A DNA stretch of 64,000 bases from Pleionea mediterranea (GTDB lineage: Bacteria; Pseudomonadota; Gammaproteobacteria; Enterobacterales; Kangiellaceae). Below, in pieces: positions 9,659 to 18,591 of the stretch; position 1 is the first letter of the stretch; every line of letters begins with the position of its first letter. The notes under the pieces were generated by a model that was given only the letters and a program-made list of their open reading frames with translations, did not search any database and was not told the DNA's origin. The stretch is from assembly GCF_003148745.1 (NCBI RefSeq), contig NZ_QGGU01000003.1:294526-358525 (forward strand), written 5' to 3'. The translations under genes and the position numbers were made by a program.

Positions 9659-9988
9659 TCACTGTTCAATTGGTTTTTGAGATTCTGAACCTTGATGCAA
9701 CTGCTGATAAAGTTTTATTTTTCGCTGAAAAACATGTTTCTCTACAGGACCGTAAACTTCATCAACAATCCGCCCCTGTATCGGTGACACAACATTCTCG
9801 GGCCCTTTTTTCCAGGGCACTATATACAACACGTTAGGCAGCTCTTGATTGCCTTTGATGGTTAAACCAAGCTGCGAATTTTCAACCACTGTTGTTGCCC
9901 CTTCCGAGCTGTCACTTTCCGCAGCATTTATGGATAGGTGAAAGAAACAGACAAAAATAATACCCATCAACCGATTGATTGTACGCAT
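9659..9988 (-). CDS. Small exported protein of unknown function in the TPR/motor cluster
   Basis: 109 residues with a signal peptide (MRTINRLMGIIFVCFFHLSI, cleavage near NAA-ES). The mature part is short and hydrophilic, with LGLTIKGNQELPNVLYIVPW and PIQGRIVDEVYGPVEKHVFQ; I recognise no domain or catalytic motif. The start is certain from its context: AGGAG eight bases before the ATG and a TAATG overlap with the TPR lipoprotein gene upstream, so translation is coupled. Its position between TPR lipoproteins and the ExbB/ExbD genes suggests a periplasmic accessory of the same machine; this is inference. Confidence 0.75.
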   Translation of the reverse strand: MRTINRLMGIIFVCFFHLSINAAESDSSEGATTVVENSQLGLTIKGNQELPNVLYIVPWKKGPENVVSPIQGRIVDEVYGPVEKHVFQRKIKLYQQLHQGSESQKPIEQ

Positions 9989-10653
9989 TACTGACTCTCC
10001 TGCGGCATTCGCCGTTTTAAATCAATGATCCAGTTTTCAACTTTTTCATCTGCGTTAACAATGTTTAAATACTGTTCAAATGAAGTCAAAGCTAGGGTCA
10101 AATTCTGTAAGTATAAGTCGGCTAAAATCCCCAGGTTTAAATAAGGTTTAGGGTAATCTGGGGCAACCTGAATAGCTTTTTCATAAGCCAGTTTTGCCGA
10201 GTCAAAATCACCGGTAATTCGATAAATAACCCCTTTCATATTAAGAGCTGGGGGGTATTCGTTTCTAACCTCTAATGCAGCTGAAACACTGTCTAATGCG
10301 AGGTCATGATTATTTTGCTTTAACGCAATAATGGCAATATTCATATCCACTTGCGGATAATTGGGAAACTGTTTCTTTGCGTCAGACAATACATTCAATG
10401 CAGAATCATATTGTTCCGATTGTACCAATTGCTGAGCCTCTATTAATAATTGACTTAGCGCATCTGGCAAAGGTTCATTGATATAATATTCGCCTTGTGC
10501 CAACTGATTTTTGACCGCTTGTTCTTGCGCAATGGCGGTAGCTTCTTTCGATGACTGAGTGGCACAAGAACACAACAAACCGATAAATGTAATCTTCGCG
10601 AGAAATCTTAACACCCGATGCTTTTTCATCATTAATTCTAAAAAGCATTTCAT
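9988..10653 (-). CDS. TPR-repeat lipoprotein (small)
   Basis: 221 residues from the chosen ATG. That ATG overlaps the upstream stop (ATGA) and has GGAGG nine bases upstream, so it is preferred over an in-frame start seven codons earlier. A long basic n-region leads to a lipobox-like LLCSC (Cys30), implying an outer-membrane lipoprotein. TPR-like helix pairs follow (SEQYDSALNVLSDAKKQFPN, NNHDLALDSVSAALEVRNEY, GDFDSAKLAYEKAIQVAPDY, LTLALTSFEQYL). TPRs are protein-binding scaffolds; the partner is unknown but probably another product of this operon. Confidence 0.85.
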   Translation of the reverse strand: MKCFLELMMKKHRVLRFLAKITFIGLLCSCATQSSKEATAIAQEQAVKNQLAQGEYYINEPLPDALSQLLIEAQQLVQSEQYDSALNVLSDAKKQFPNYPQVDMNIAIIALKQNNHDLALDSVSAALEVRNEYPPALNMKGVIYRITGDFDSAKLAYEKAIQVAPDYPKPYLNLGILADLYLQNLTLALTSFEQYLNIVNADEKVENWIIDLKRRMPQESQ

Positions 10654-13520
10654 AACGACTGTCCTCCAAACCATGGTTCAATAGCTTCCTGTTTGTTGTA
10701 GCGGGCGGGTTGCAAGGCTGCCAATGCTTCAAAAGAACGCTTTACCCAGTCGGTGTAAATATTATTCAATACTCTGTCAGAATTGGAACTGAAAATCTCG
10801 ATGGCTTTTTCTTCAATGGGATAAGCCTGATCCTCAATTAAAAATTGATACTCCTCAAGCTCATCTTCACTCATGCCACCCGGCCTTTCAGACTTTAAAA
10901 TAGCCCTTGCCAGATTCAGATACAATTGCCCAACACGATGGGTACTGGCTGTTGTGTATTCTGCCACTTTAAACTGCCCAATAGCGCCATAGGCTTTTAA
11001 CGCTTTATCCATTGCTTGTCGTTTTTGTTTCAACGATCGTTGCAATGGCAGCGTTAACGAAATCGACTGAAAGCTTTGATACAAGGGCTCAGCCAGTTCA
11101 AAAGCGGAGCGAGCCGCAAGGAAACGGGTTCTATCGGTGTTTTTATTGCCACCTGAGCGATAGTCAGAAATTATTTTATTACGCCAGAAATTACTTTTCG
11201 ATTGATCACCAATTTGCTGATACAAATCAATCAATTTTGCCTGCGCTTCAATTGCTTGTAAAAATGGTGGCTGATGATTCCAGTAATAAGCTTTAAAAGC
11301 CTCTATGGCTGAGTCAATATTGTTTGCTTTTAAATACAAATCCGCCACATACCACTGAATTTCTCGTGCTTTTTGAGGATCTTGCTCACGACTGCCTATT
11401 CGTTGATAAGCATCGGCAGCATCCGACCAATTTTCCAGTTTTTCATATACCAGAGCCAACTTTTCATCCAGCCCTTCTGCTAGAGGGTGAGATGAAAAAC
11501 GACCTCTAAAGCCTTCAAGTGCCAATTTAGCGTTTTGCCACTGCTGTAAATTCATCATCAGTGTCGCGACATCTATTTCAGCATTGGGCCGAATACTTGC
11601 ATTAGGCTCAACAACTATCATTCTCTGATACTCGGCAATGGCAAGAGGCCAGTTTTCTTGCTGCTTATACGCTTCAGCCTGTTTATATATTGTTTGAGCG
11701 CGTCGCTCTTTAAAGCTCTCGCGTTGATTATTCGGCAATGCAACTTCATTCAATACTCGCGTTATGGCTTTTTCTGCATCAACATACTGTTGTAAGTCAA
11801 ATAAACCATTAGCAATTATAATTTTTGCTCGATCAATTTCTTTATTTTCTTTTAGACCGGGTAAACTGAGCAATTTTTCCGCAGAGGAGATGGCTTCTGG
11901 AATCCTGTCATAAGCCAGTAACTGCTCGGTTGCACGAAGTAATAACGATGAGGCCTGAACAGAGTTAGGGAAATATTCCGCAAACAATAAAGAATAATTT
12001 ATCGATGCTTCTCGATATTGTTTTAATTGAGGTGATTCCGACTGGCCTTTTGGAAGATTCGCTTTCTCTTGTTGCTCAAGCGCCTGATAAGCCAGCAATA
12101 TATTATAGGCAGCCTGCTCTTTTTTACTGTACTCCTGATATTGGTAGGCAATCACATCGAATGCTTTTATTGCTTGTAGGTATTCTTTTGCGTCAAACAA
12201 TGCCTCAGCCATTAAAAAGTGATAGGGCGCCTTTTGGTTATCGTCTTTCAGCAATACTAAAAAGTGACTGTACCACTCTGCAGCAACCATATAACTTTGT
12301 TTATTTTTTTCAGATTGAGCCGTCGCATGGTAGTGACTGGATACTTCTTCCAGGTTTTTAACGATATCTTGTTGCAATGACTGCTTTAATGTTTCAGGTG
12401 CTTCCTTGTAATAGTCGCTTTTAACACCAAATTGAGTTAAGAACTGTTCTTTAGCAGGTAAAACAAGTGAAGGGAACCCGCCATCAATGTAGGTATCCAC
12501 CACCTTTAGTTGAAAATTTGCCGCTTTTTGATGCATAGGGTTTGTTTTTACAAATGTTAAGTAAGTGGCTGCTGCATCCTGAAAACGCTCTTGCGATAAA
12601 TATAATTGAGCAAGGTTATCGTAAACATCTGGCTCGTATGGTTTATGCCCCTGTGAAGCGAAATAATTTTCAACGGACTCGGCGCCCGATAAGTGATAGA
12701 AAGATAACGAGATTGCACGATAAGTATCTTTAACTAATTCGTTGGCCACCACTTTCAAATCATCCGTCATGCCTGCATCGGATTCTAGCCGTTCAAGCAA
12801 TGGGAAAAAATCATCAAGAGCACGTTCATAATCCACCAACTTAAATAACGACCAACCATGTTTGTACAATGCTTTATTGTAAAAATCGTTACTATCACCC
12901 GCCTCTAATACTTGCTGATAAGCTTCTGCGGCTCTGGAAAAATCTTTTCTTAAAAAATAGGCTTCGCCACGTCGAAACTGGACTTCTAACATTTCGGGTG
13001 AAGACTCATGAACTTCGGTCAATCGATCAAGTTGCTGTAAAGATTCCTCAGTACGCCCTTCAAGCGCAAGTGCTCTGGAGAGTTGGTATCGTATGCTGGC
13101 ATCGTCAGCTTGTTTAGGAAAGTCATCAATTACTTGCTGGTAAAGATCCGCTGCTTTTTGATAGCTGGCATCACCAATAGCACTTGGCAAAGACTCAACA
13201 GTTCTCCCATCTGCAAGCAATGCATTTTTTTCTTCTGCAAGCCGCATGGTCAAATCGGCTAACCGTCGTGTCGCCTGACGCTTCACTTCTGCATGAGGTG
13301 ATTGCATTAACCGTAAATAAGCATTAATCACCTGATCGGCATCCACACTGTCAATACTGGACTTGGGTACAACTACTTTCTGCTCACCAATAAAACTGAC
13401 TCGAGGAGCCATATCTTCCAAGGGTATTTTTGCGCCACCAGCATCAGAAAGACCTAACATAGCGCAGGATGACAGCAATAAAATACAAGCAATAATCAAC
13501 ACCAGGTTGCGAACAATCAT
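10650..13520 (-). CDS. Large TPR-repeat lipoprotein
   Basis: 956 residues. The N-terminus MIVRNLVLIIACILLLSSC is a clear lipoprotein signal with lipobox LSSC (Cys19) and Ala at +2, which predicts outer-membrane sorting. Nearly all the rest is helical repeat of TPR type (QKAADLYQQVIDDFPKQADD, KDFSRAAEAYQQVLEAGDSN, QERFQDAAATYLTFVKTNPM, LENWSDAADAYQRIGSREQD). It starts in an ATGA overlap with the preceding TPR gene and ends in another with the following one, so these three genes are translated together. The length and repeat type resemble the periplasmic/outer-membrane TPR proteins that accompany the Myxococcus gliding and Tol-like motors, but orthology is not shown. Confidence 0.88.
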   Translation of the reverse strand: MIVRNLVLIIACILLLSSCAMLGLSDAGGAKIPLEDMAPRVSFIGEQKVVVPKSSIDSVDADQVINAYLRLMQSPHAEVKRQATRRLADLTMRLAEEKNALLADGRTVESLPSAIGDASYQKAADLYQQVIDDFPKQADDASIRYQLSRALALEGRTEESLQQLDRLTEVHESSPEMLEVQFRRGEAYFLRKDFSRAAEAYQQVLEAGDSNDFYNKALYKHGWSLFKLVDYERALDDFFPLLERLESDAGMTDDLKVVANELVKDTYRAISLSFYHLSGAESVENYFASQGHKPYEPDVYDNLAQLYLSQERFQDAAATYLTFVKTNPMHQKAANFQLKVVDTYIDGGFPSLVLPAKEQFLTQFGVKSDYYKEAPETLKQSLQQDIVKNLEEVSSHYHATAQSEKNKQSYMVAAEWYSHFLVLLKDDNQKAPYHFLMAEALFDAKEYLQAIKAFDVIAYQYQEYSKKEQAAYNILLAYQALEQQEKANLPKGQSESPQLKQYREASINYSLLFAEYFPNSVQASSLLLRATEQLLAYDRIPEAISSAEKLLSLPGLKENKEIDRAKIIIANGLFDLQQYVDAEKAITRVLNEVALPNNQRESFKERRAQTIYKQAEAYKQQENWPLAIAEYQRMIVVEPNASIRPNAEIDVATLMMNLQQWQNAKLALEGFRGRFSSHPLAEGLDEKLALVYEKLENWSDAADAYQRIGSREQDPQKAREIQWYVADLYLKANNIDSAIEAFKAYYWNHQPPFLQAIEAQAKLIDLYQQIGDQSKSNFWRNKIISDYRSGGNKNTDRTRFLAARSAFELAEPLYQSFQSISLTLPLQRSLKQKRQAMDKALKAYGAIGQFKVAEYTTASTHRVGQLYLNLARAILKSERPGGMSEDELEEYQFLIEDQAYPIEEKAIEIFSSNSDRVLNNIYTDWVKRSFEALAALQPARYNKQEAIEPWFGGQSL

Positions 13521-15466
13521 TGCGGCTGCTCCAACATTCGGCTGATGGCTTCATCCTGAATTTTTGCAATGGACAATTCAGTTTGTGCCAATAAAAAGTC
13601 CAGTTCCTGCGTGCGTTTCTCAAGTTTTTTAATTAATACCTGCTCCATCGACTGGCTAGATACATCAAGATTAATGTTTACTTCGGCAATTAAATCTTCT
13701 ATTCGACGTTGCAACTGATTGATTCGCGCGTCGTAATTTAAAAAGCGGACGCTGGCTCTTGAGTCTGCTGATTGTAATGATGTTCTACGTACGGCCAACT
13801 GTTCCAACGCTTTTCCTGCAGCTTCTAGTTCTGATGTAAGTCGGTAATGCTTTGGACCATAGCGTTCAGCTATTGACCAGAGTAACGCGCCATACACTCT
13901 GCGCCATTGCTCTTTTTGCTCGCTCATATCGAACGATGGATTATCAGTTGATTGCGCATCCACTTTTTCAATGCTTGATTTAAGTGCCATCAAGTCATTG
14001 TAAAGTTCTAACTCCTCTGCATTGGCCAGTAACCAAATATCATCTTGTTTTTGCTGTTTTTTTATTTGCTTTTGTAAAGTGTTGTATTTTTCCTGCAGTT
14101 CAGAACTAAGCAGTTCACTGGATTTTTTATCAACTATTGGCTTTAAGTTTTGATATCGTTGTTGGTGATTACTTAACATTTGCTCAAATACAGGCAACTG
14201 TCTAGACCACTCCCCCAACACACGTTTTAAATGAGACATTTCCTGAAAACGTTGAAAGAACTGGTTGAACTGATTTTCTGAAACAACATCTTGCAAGTAA
14301 TATTCAATGGCATGCCCGGTCACAGGCACATCACCTTGTCCCCAGCGCTGAAAAACTTGTTCGCCAAAAATACCTCGGCTGTCTAACCAGCGTTGAAACA
14401 ATGCGCCTTTTAAATCCTGCTTGGCATTATCGATTAATGTCAGCTGTTCACCGTATAATGCAGCGGCTGTAACAAAAGCTTCCAGAGCTTCTTTTTTTGC
14501 GCCATTACGATAATAAGCAAAGGCAAGTGCCATCGCCGCTTCTTGTACAGCAGGATCACGCCCATCGCGCTCCAATAATGCTTGCCAATATGCAATCGCC
14601 TTTGTCAAATTATCAGATTCGTAAAATGCCCAGCCTAACGAAAGAATCGAACGATTACTGTAAGGGCCATCCAGTCTAACTTTTTGCAAGTACTGCTTTG
14701 CTTTTTCAGACTGCTTATTTTCGAGAAAGTAATACCCTAACGCCAGGTTCGCCCGATCAAATAAACTCTGTGACACTTCATCAGCATTTTCTGTGGGATA
14801 CAAAGTTTCAAACAGTTCAATCGCACCTTCTGTATCATTATTCTGCAACATGAACACAGCCAAGTTGAACTGTGCGTATCTTCCCTGCTTAGAGCTTGAA
14901 TCAATTTGCTTTAATAATTGTTTCGATTGCTCAATATTATTTTCCCGGAAAGCCAGTTGTGAACGGATTAATAACGCTTCATCGATCAGAGTCACAGGTA
15001 GATGCTGAAAGGCGATGGACATATGGTGCTTAGCTTCTTCCAGTCGATCGTTTAAATAATAGGTTTTTGCCAGATAAAATCGCACCTGCGCAAGTTTGGC
15101 GCTTTGTTGGTTTTCAGACAGCGATGACTGCTCCAGTAACTCAACAAAAATTTGCTCAGCAGACTCAAGCATGCCATAGCTTAAGTACATTACCCCACGG
15201 AGCAGTTTTAAATGTTGCTTGTGCTCTAAAACTTCAGCCCGCTGCTCTGCAACATCCAAACGAGTTAACGCTGAGAAATAATTTTCCTGGTAGTAATCAA
15301 ACAGTATTTCTCCGAAGGCGAGTTCTTTGAGCTTGATTTTATGTTGAGCATCGAGAGCTATTAGAGCGGTTGATTCAGGTTCACTATCATCCGCAACTAT
15401 CGGAAAGCTGACGCTAACCAATAACATCAACAAACTAGTGACCAATATGTGAGTCCGTTTATGCAT
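13517..15466 (-). CDS. Exported TPR-repeat protein with coiled-coil C-terminus
   Basis: 649 residues from the ATG I prefer (GGGA nine bases upstream; a TTG three codons earlier is less well placed). A signal peptide (MHKRTHILVTSLLMLLVSVS...) is followed by TPR-like repeats to about residue 330 (SAEQIFVELLEQSSLSENQQ, GYYFLENKQSEKAKQYLQK, AIAYWQALLERDGRDPAVQE). The C-terminal third is charged and predicted coiled-coil (ELLSSELQEKYNTLQKQIKK, RINQLQRRIEDLIAEVNINL). No lipobox Cys is seen, so it is probably periplasmic or membrane-held by its signal. It comes 25 bp after the gene upstream and overlaps the next by ATGA. Confidence 0.85.
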   Translation of the reverse strand: MHKRTHILVTSLLMLLVSVSFPIVADDSEPESTALIALDAQHKIKLKELAFGEILFDYYQENYFSALTRLDVAEQRAEVLEHKQHLKLLRGVMYLSYGMLESAEQIFVELLEQSSLSENQQSAKLAQVRFYLAKTYYLNDRLEEAKHHMSIAFQHLPVTLIDEALLIRSQLAFRENNIEQSKQLLKQIDSSSKQGRYAQFNLAVFMLQNNDTEGAIELFETLYPTENADEVSQSLFDRANLALGYYFLENKQSEKAKQYLQKVRLDGPYSNRSILSLGWAFYESDNLTKAIAYWQALLERDGRDPAVQEAAMALAFAYYRNGAKKEALEAFVTAAALYGEQLTLIDNAKQDLKGALFQRWLDSRGIFGEQVFQRWGQGDVPVTGHAIEYYLQDVVSENQFNQFFQRFQEMSHLKRVLGEWSRQLPVFEQMLSNHQQRYQNLKPIVDKKSSELLSSELQEKYNTLQKQIKKQQKQDDIWLLANAEELELYNDLMALKSSIEKVDAQSTDNPSFDMSEQKEQWRRVYGALLWSIAERYGPKHYRLTSELEAAGKALEQLAVRRTSLQSADSRASVRFLNYDARINQLQRRIEDLIAEVNINLDVSSQSMEQVLIKKLEKRTQELDFLLAQTELSIAKIQDEAISRMLEQPQ

Positions 15467-15491
15467 CCAGAACAATCCCGTTAACAGCGCA

Positions 15492-16010
15492 CTAATTCCA
15501 TTGCTTTATAGACAACACGGGTTGCTGCTTGGCAGGGTTATCTTTAATTTGAACCTCAACAAGCTTGGCGTCGGTATCTTTTTCAAACACACCCGATACC
15601 GCCAGTTTATACTCTCTATTTTCTGGCCCATAGCCGATAACGACCGCGACAACTTCATGTTCACCGGTGGTGACATTATCAAGATGAAGCCGCTGCACGG
15701 CACCGCGCCTTAATGCGTCGAGCTCTCTGTCGGTATACAAGTATTGAGTGACCCATTCGCCATCGAGCTTCAGTTTTATGCTATCGAGTTTAAAGTAATG
15801 GCCAGTGTCTAAAGAAACAAAAAATGCTGCCTGGGTAGATGCCGGAAATAACAGATCTTCTTCAAGAATAAATAACTCGCGGTTTATGGAAAGTACCTGC
15901 TTTTTTAATGATTCAAGAGAGTCAGCTACAGGTTGTTGTTCAGCAGAAAACCCTACTACCGTGCACATCAGTAACGTTGCAGCCCACAGCCGCATACCTA
16001 TTTTGCTCAT
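15492..16010 (-). CDS. Exported protein of unknown function, first gene of the TPR/motor operon
   Basis: 172 residues from the ATG giving MSKIGMRLWAATLLMCTVVG; a GTG four codons upstream is possible but the GGTGG spacing favours the ATG. After the signal peptide there is a short helical stretch (SLESLKKQVLSINRELFILE), then a beta-rich domain (FFVSLDTGHYFKLDSIKLKL, TTGEHEVVAVVIGYGPENRE). I recognise no enzymatic motif. As the first of six closely packed genes it probably sets their expression. Homologues beside TPR genes are sometimes mislabelled as regulators, but nothing here looks DNA-binding. Confidence 0.78.
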   Translation of the reverse strand: MSKIGMRLWAATLLMCTVVGFSAEQQPVADSLESLKKQVLSINRELFILEEDLLFPASTQAAFFVSLDTGHYFKLDSIKLKLDGEWVTQYLYTDRELDALRRGAVQRLHLDNVTTGEHEVVAVVIGYGPENREYKLAVSGVFEKDTDAKLVEVQIKDNPAKQQPVLSIKQWN

Positions 16011-16111
16011 CCTGAATTCCACCCGTTTACATCGACAAATATAATAATTATCGACGCATTATGCTTAAAATTTACGTTATAAAACCAGTACTTGCGCACA
16101 AAATCGCTAAT

Positions 16112-16636
16112 TTATTCAGTTTGCTTAATTTGTTTGATAGCTTTTCGGATCGTATGAATGTCCTGCTTACCGTACAAGGGACCAAAAACCTCTCCTTGTG
16201 GTGATATAAACAGCATAGCAGGTAATTTAGCCGGACGCTTAAATGGAACAACAGGCGAAGGATCAGTTGCGACAATCGGATATTGGATATTAAATTTATC
16301 TTTTGCCGCAGCAAGCTGTTCATTGTCCACCGGATCGTAACTAAATGCTAACAAACTGGCACCTAGCTCCGCTTCTGCGTGATACACCTCATTAAGCTCG
16401 GGCACTTCTTCCAGACATGGTTTACACCACTCAGCCCAAAAATTAATCAGCAGCCAGCCATCAGAATAGTCCGATAGTCGCTTTTGCTCGCCGTTTAAGA
16501 GATAGAACTGTGAGTCGTCTACTGTACGATCGCAACCTTGTATAGACAAAAAAGCGAAGAAAATCAGGCACAAACGCAATCCTGTTCTATAGTTAATTGA
16601 AGTATTGTATAAAATAACGCGACTCCCGCAGTTCAA
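16112..16636 (-). CDS. TlpA/ResA-like thioredoxin-fold lipoprotein
   Basis: About 174 residues with a hydrophobic leader and lipobox-like SIQGC (Cys35), then a thioredoxin fold with the redox motif WAEWCKPCLEE (Cys71, Cys74) and a cis-Pro region KLPAMLFISPQGEV. Proteins of this type reduce or exchange disulfides in the periplasm, for example in cytochrome c maturation, or act as peroxiredoxin-like helpers. The 5' end is uncertain: the longest frame begins at a TTG and no good ribosome site precedes it, while another TTG near 16576 would start directly before the signal helix. It is 101 bp upstream of the TPR operon on the same strand. Confidence 0.85.
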   Translation of the reverse strand: MNCGSRVILYNTSINYRTGLRLCLIFFAFLSIQGCDRTVDDSQFYLLNGEQKRLSDYSDGWLLINFWAEWCKPCLEEVPELNEVYHAEAELGASLLAFSYDPVDNEQLAAAKDKFNIQYPIVATDPSPVVPFKRPAKLPAMLFISPQGEVFGPLYGKQDIHTIRKAIKQIKQTE

Positions 16637-16857
16637 TTGCTGTTAAACTCGATTACTCATTGAACTAAACAGCCAGAGCCATGACGCCTGACTGAAAAGT
16701 GAACAGAAAGAGTAACATTTTGTAAAAGAGTTTGAATGTAAGCACTTAGACTTGCGATTATATCAACCTGTCGTCAAAAATAAATTTTGTATCGACCAAC
16801 TTCTTCAATTAGGCTAATGGACAAAACGATTTATAATAAAATATTGAGAAAGCAAGA

Positions 16858-18591
16858 ATGGACTCACCCAGCTTAACATTTCCAGCACAACAGCAAGGCC
16901 AGCACTTACTGGTCGAGACGGAACCATCAGAGCTAAAAAGCTGGCTTAAATCATTGCCTTATGGTGATATGGGACGCGCCGTACCAGAGGTTTGCCGTGC
17001 TATTTCAAGCCTCAATCGCTCTCAAATTAACGCCAACCAAAGACGCGAACTGGTCGCATTATTTGATCAGGCTTACGCACAGATATTCGATTCCTATCGG
17101 CCCTATGCGGCGCACATTGTAAATGCCAATACCCGTCAAAAAGAACACGCCAATCTTCATTTACTGACTCGTGAAATGGCTTTTGCCCATAAAATAATCA
17201 CTCATAACGAACTGAGCAAACGTAAATTTTTCGGCAAAAACAAAGATCTCGTGCGTTCCATTAATCTTTCTCTGCATTACTTAGGCTTGCAGTTGATGGA
17301 ACAATACGAGTCTTACAGCCCTATTCCGGTCTACTTATGGCGAGAATGCAATGGCTTGTACGCTTATGCGCAGTCTAAACAACTCGAAGATATAGAGGTA
17401 TTTAGTGGCAATTACCACCAGTGTCTGCCTTCTATAGAGCACACTTTTGCCAGAACCTGCTTAATGTCACTCTCGGATCCTTACCACCTGTCACACGGTG
17501 AACATTGGCAATTATACAAATACCTCGAAAAATGGTCGTATCTTGTTCAGTTCTCTGAAGATACCAATGACTTTGACAGTCAACAATGCTTTGTCATACA
17601 ACAGAGCAGTCAACTCAAACCAGAGTACAGCTCTCAGTTTTCCGGTGATATTGATCACGATGATGTCTGCTTTATGTTGACCAATGATATTGTTCGTCAG
17701 CTTAAATTTCAGATTGAAGCTATTCAGTTTGAGCGTGAAATCCCAGCAGGTTTTTACGCCGATATACGCCCGGCTTCAGCCCAGTCACTAATTGAACATA
17801 TGTCGGAACATTGGGATGCAAAAGTTGAACGTAAAGGCCGGCGCTATCCGGTACTCACCAAACTGGATATCATTTGGGGCATTCATCCAATCCACACGCT
17901 AATGCAAAAGCACCAAAAATCCTCCGAGTCCACCCACTGGGACTCAGCTACCATTGAAGCCTACATTCAGCATGAACATAAAGTCCCCCTTAACTGGGAC
18001 GCAACCAATGTCAGTGATGGCGGAATTGGTATATCAACCCATCAAAATATTGCCCATCTGCTAAAAGTTGGCGAACTGGTCATTATTCGAGAATACATAG
18101 ATAAAAAGCCTTCGTTTCGTTGGCGTCCGGCCCTTTGCCGTTGGCTTTATGGTGCTAAGGATCATGGCACCAATGCGGGGCTGGAGTTCCTGGACGGCAC
18201 ACTGGAACCCTGCCGGTTGAATACTAAACTGGGGCGTAATAATAAAACCGCAGGTCAAGTTTCATTAATTTATCGACCCGCAGATAATAAACCTACCGAT
18301 CCTGTTTCAATTTTGGCCACCCGAGGCACTTATCGTGATGGTAGAGCCTTTATGTTGCGGTATAAAAATCAGATGGAAGACATAAAAACACGCAAGCGAA
18401 CATTAGTGACACCCTGTGTAGAGCTGTTTCACTTCCAAAGTTATGAAGTAGTCGAACTGGATGAAACCGAAGAGCAAAATACAGAGTCCATTCCTTGGAC
18501 CAATGTTCCGAAATATCAAGATTCAGAAGATGACGAAGACAATCAAACCAATATCAACCTTGATTCGATTCGGCTACCAGGGGATCACTAA
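16858..18591 (+). CDS. Conserved cytoplasmic protein of unknown function, possible divergent PilZ domain
   Basis: 577 residues, no signal peptide or membrane helix. The N-terminal half is helical with the distinctive LPYGDMGRAVPEVCRAISSL and later LYAYAQSKQLED, PYHLSHGEHWQLYKYLEKW. The C-terminal part (about 390-560) is beta-rich with KVGELVIIREYIDKK, WRPALCRWLYGAKDHGTNAG and AFMLRYKNQ, which recalls PilZ-type c-di-GMP receptors or other beta-barrel modules but lacks a clean RxxxR motif. The acidic tail (QDSEDDEDNQTNINLDS) is unusual. I assign no function. Its last 38 bp overlap the 3' end of the convergent yihY gene. Confidence 0.75.
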   Translation: MDSPSLTFPAQQQGQHLLVETEPSELKSWLKSLPYGDMGRAVPEVCRAISSLNRSQINANQRRELVALFDQAYAQIFDSYRPYAAHIVNANTRQKEHANLHLLTREMAFAHKIITHNELSKRKFFGKNKDLVRSINLSLHYLGLQLMEQYESYSPIPVYLWRECNGLYAYAQSKQLEDIEVFSGNYHQCLPSIEHTFARTCLMSLSDPYHLSHGEHWQLYKYLEKWSYLVQFSEDTNDFDSQQCFVIQQSSQLKPEYSSQFSGDIDHDDVCFMLTNDIVRQLKFQIEAIQFEREIPAGFYADIRPASAQSLIEHMSEHWDAKVERKGRRYPVLTKLDIIWGIHPIHTLMQKHQKSSESTHWDSATIEAYIQHEHKVPLNWDATNVSDGGIGISTHQNIAHLLKVGELVIIREYIDKKPSFRWRPALCRWLYGAKDHGTNAGLEFLDGTLEPCRLNTKLGRNNKTAGQVSLIYRPADNKPTDPVSILATRGTYRDGRAFMLRYKNQMEDIKTRKRTLVTPCVELFHFQSYEVVELDETEEQNTESIPWTNVPKYQDSEDDEDNQTNINLDSIRLPGDH

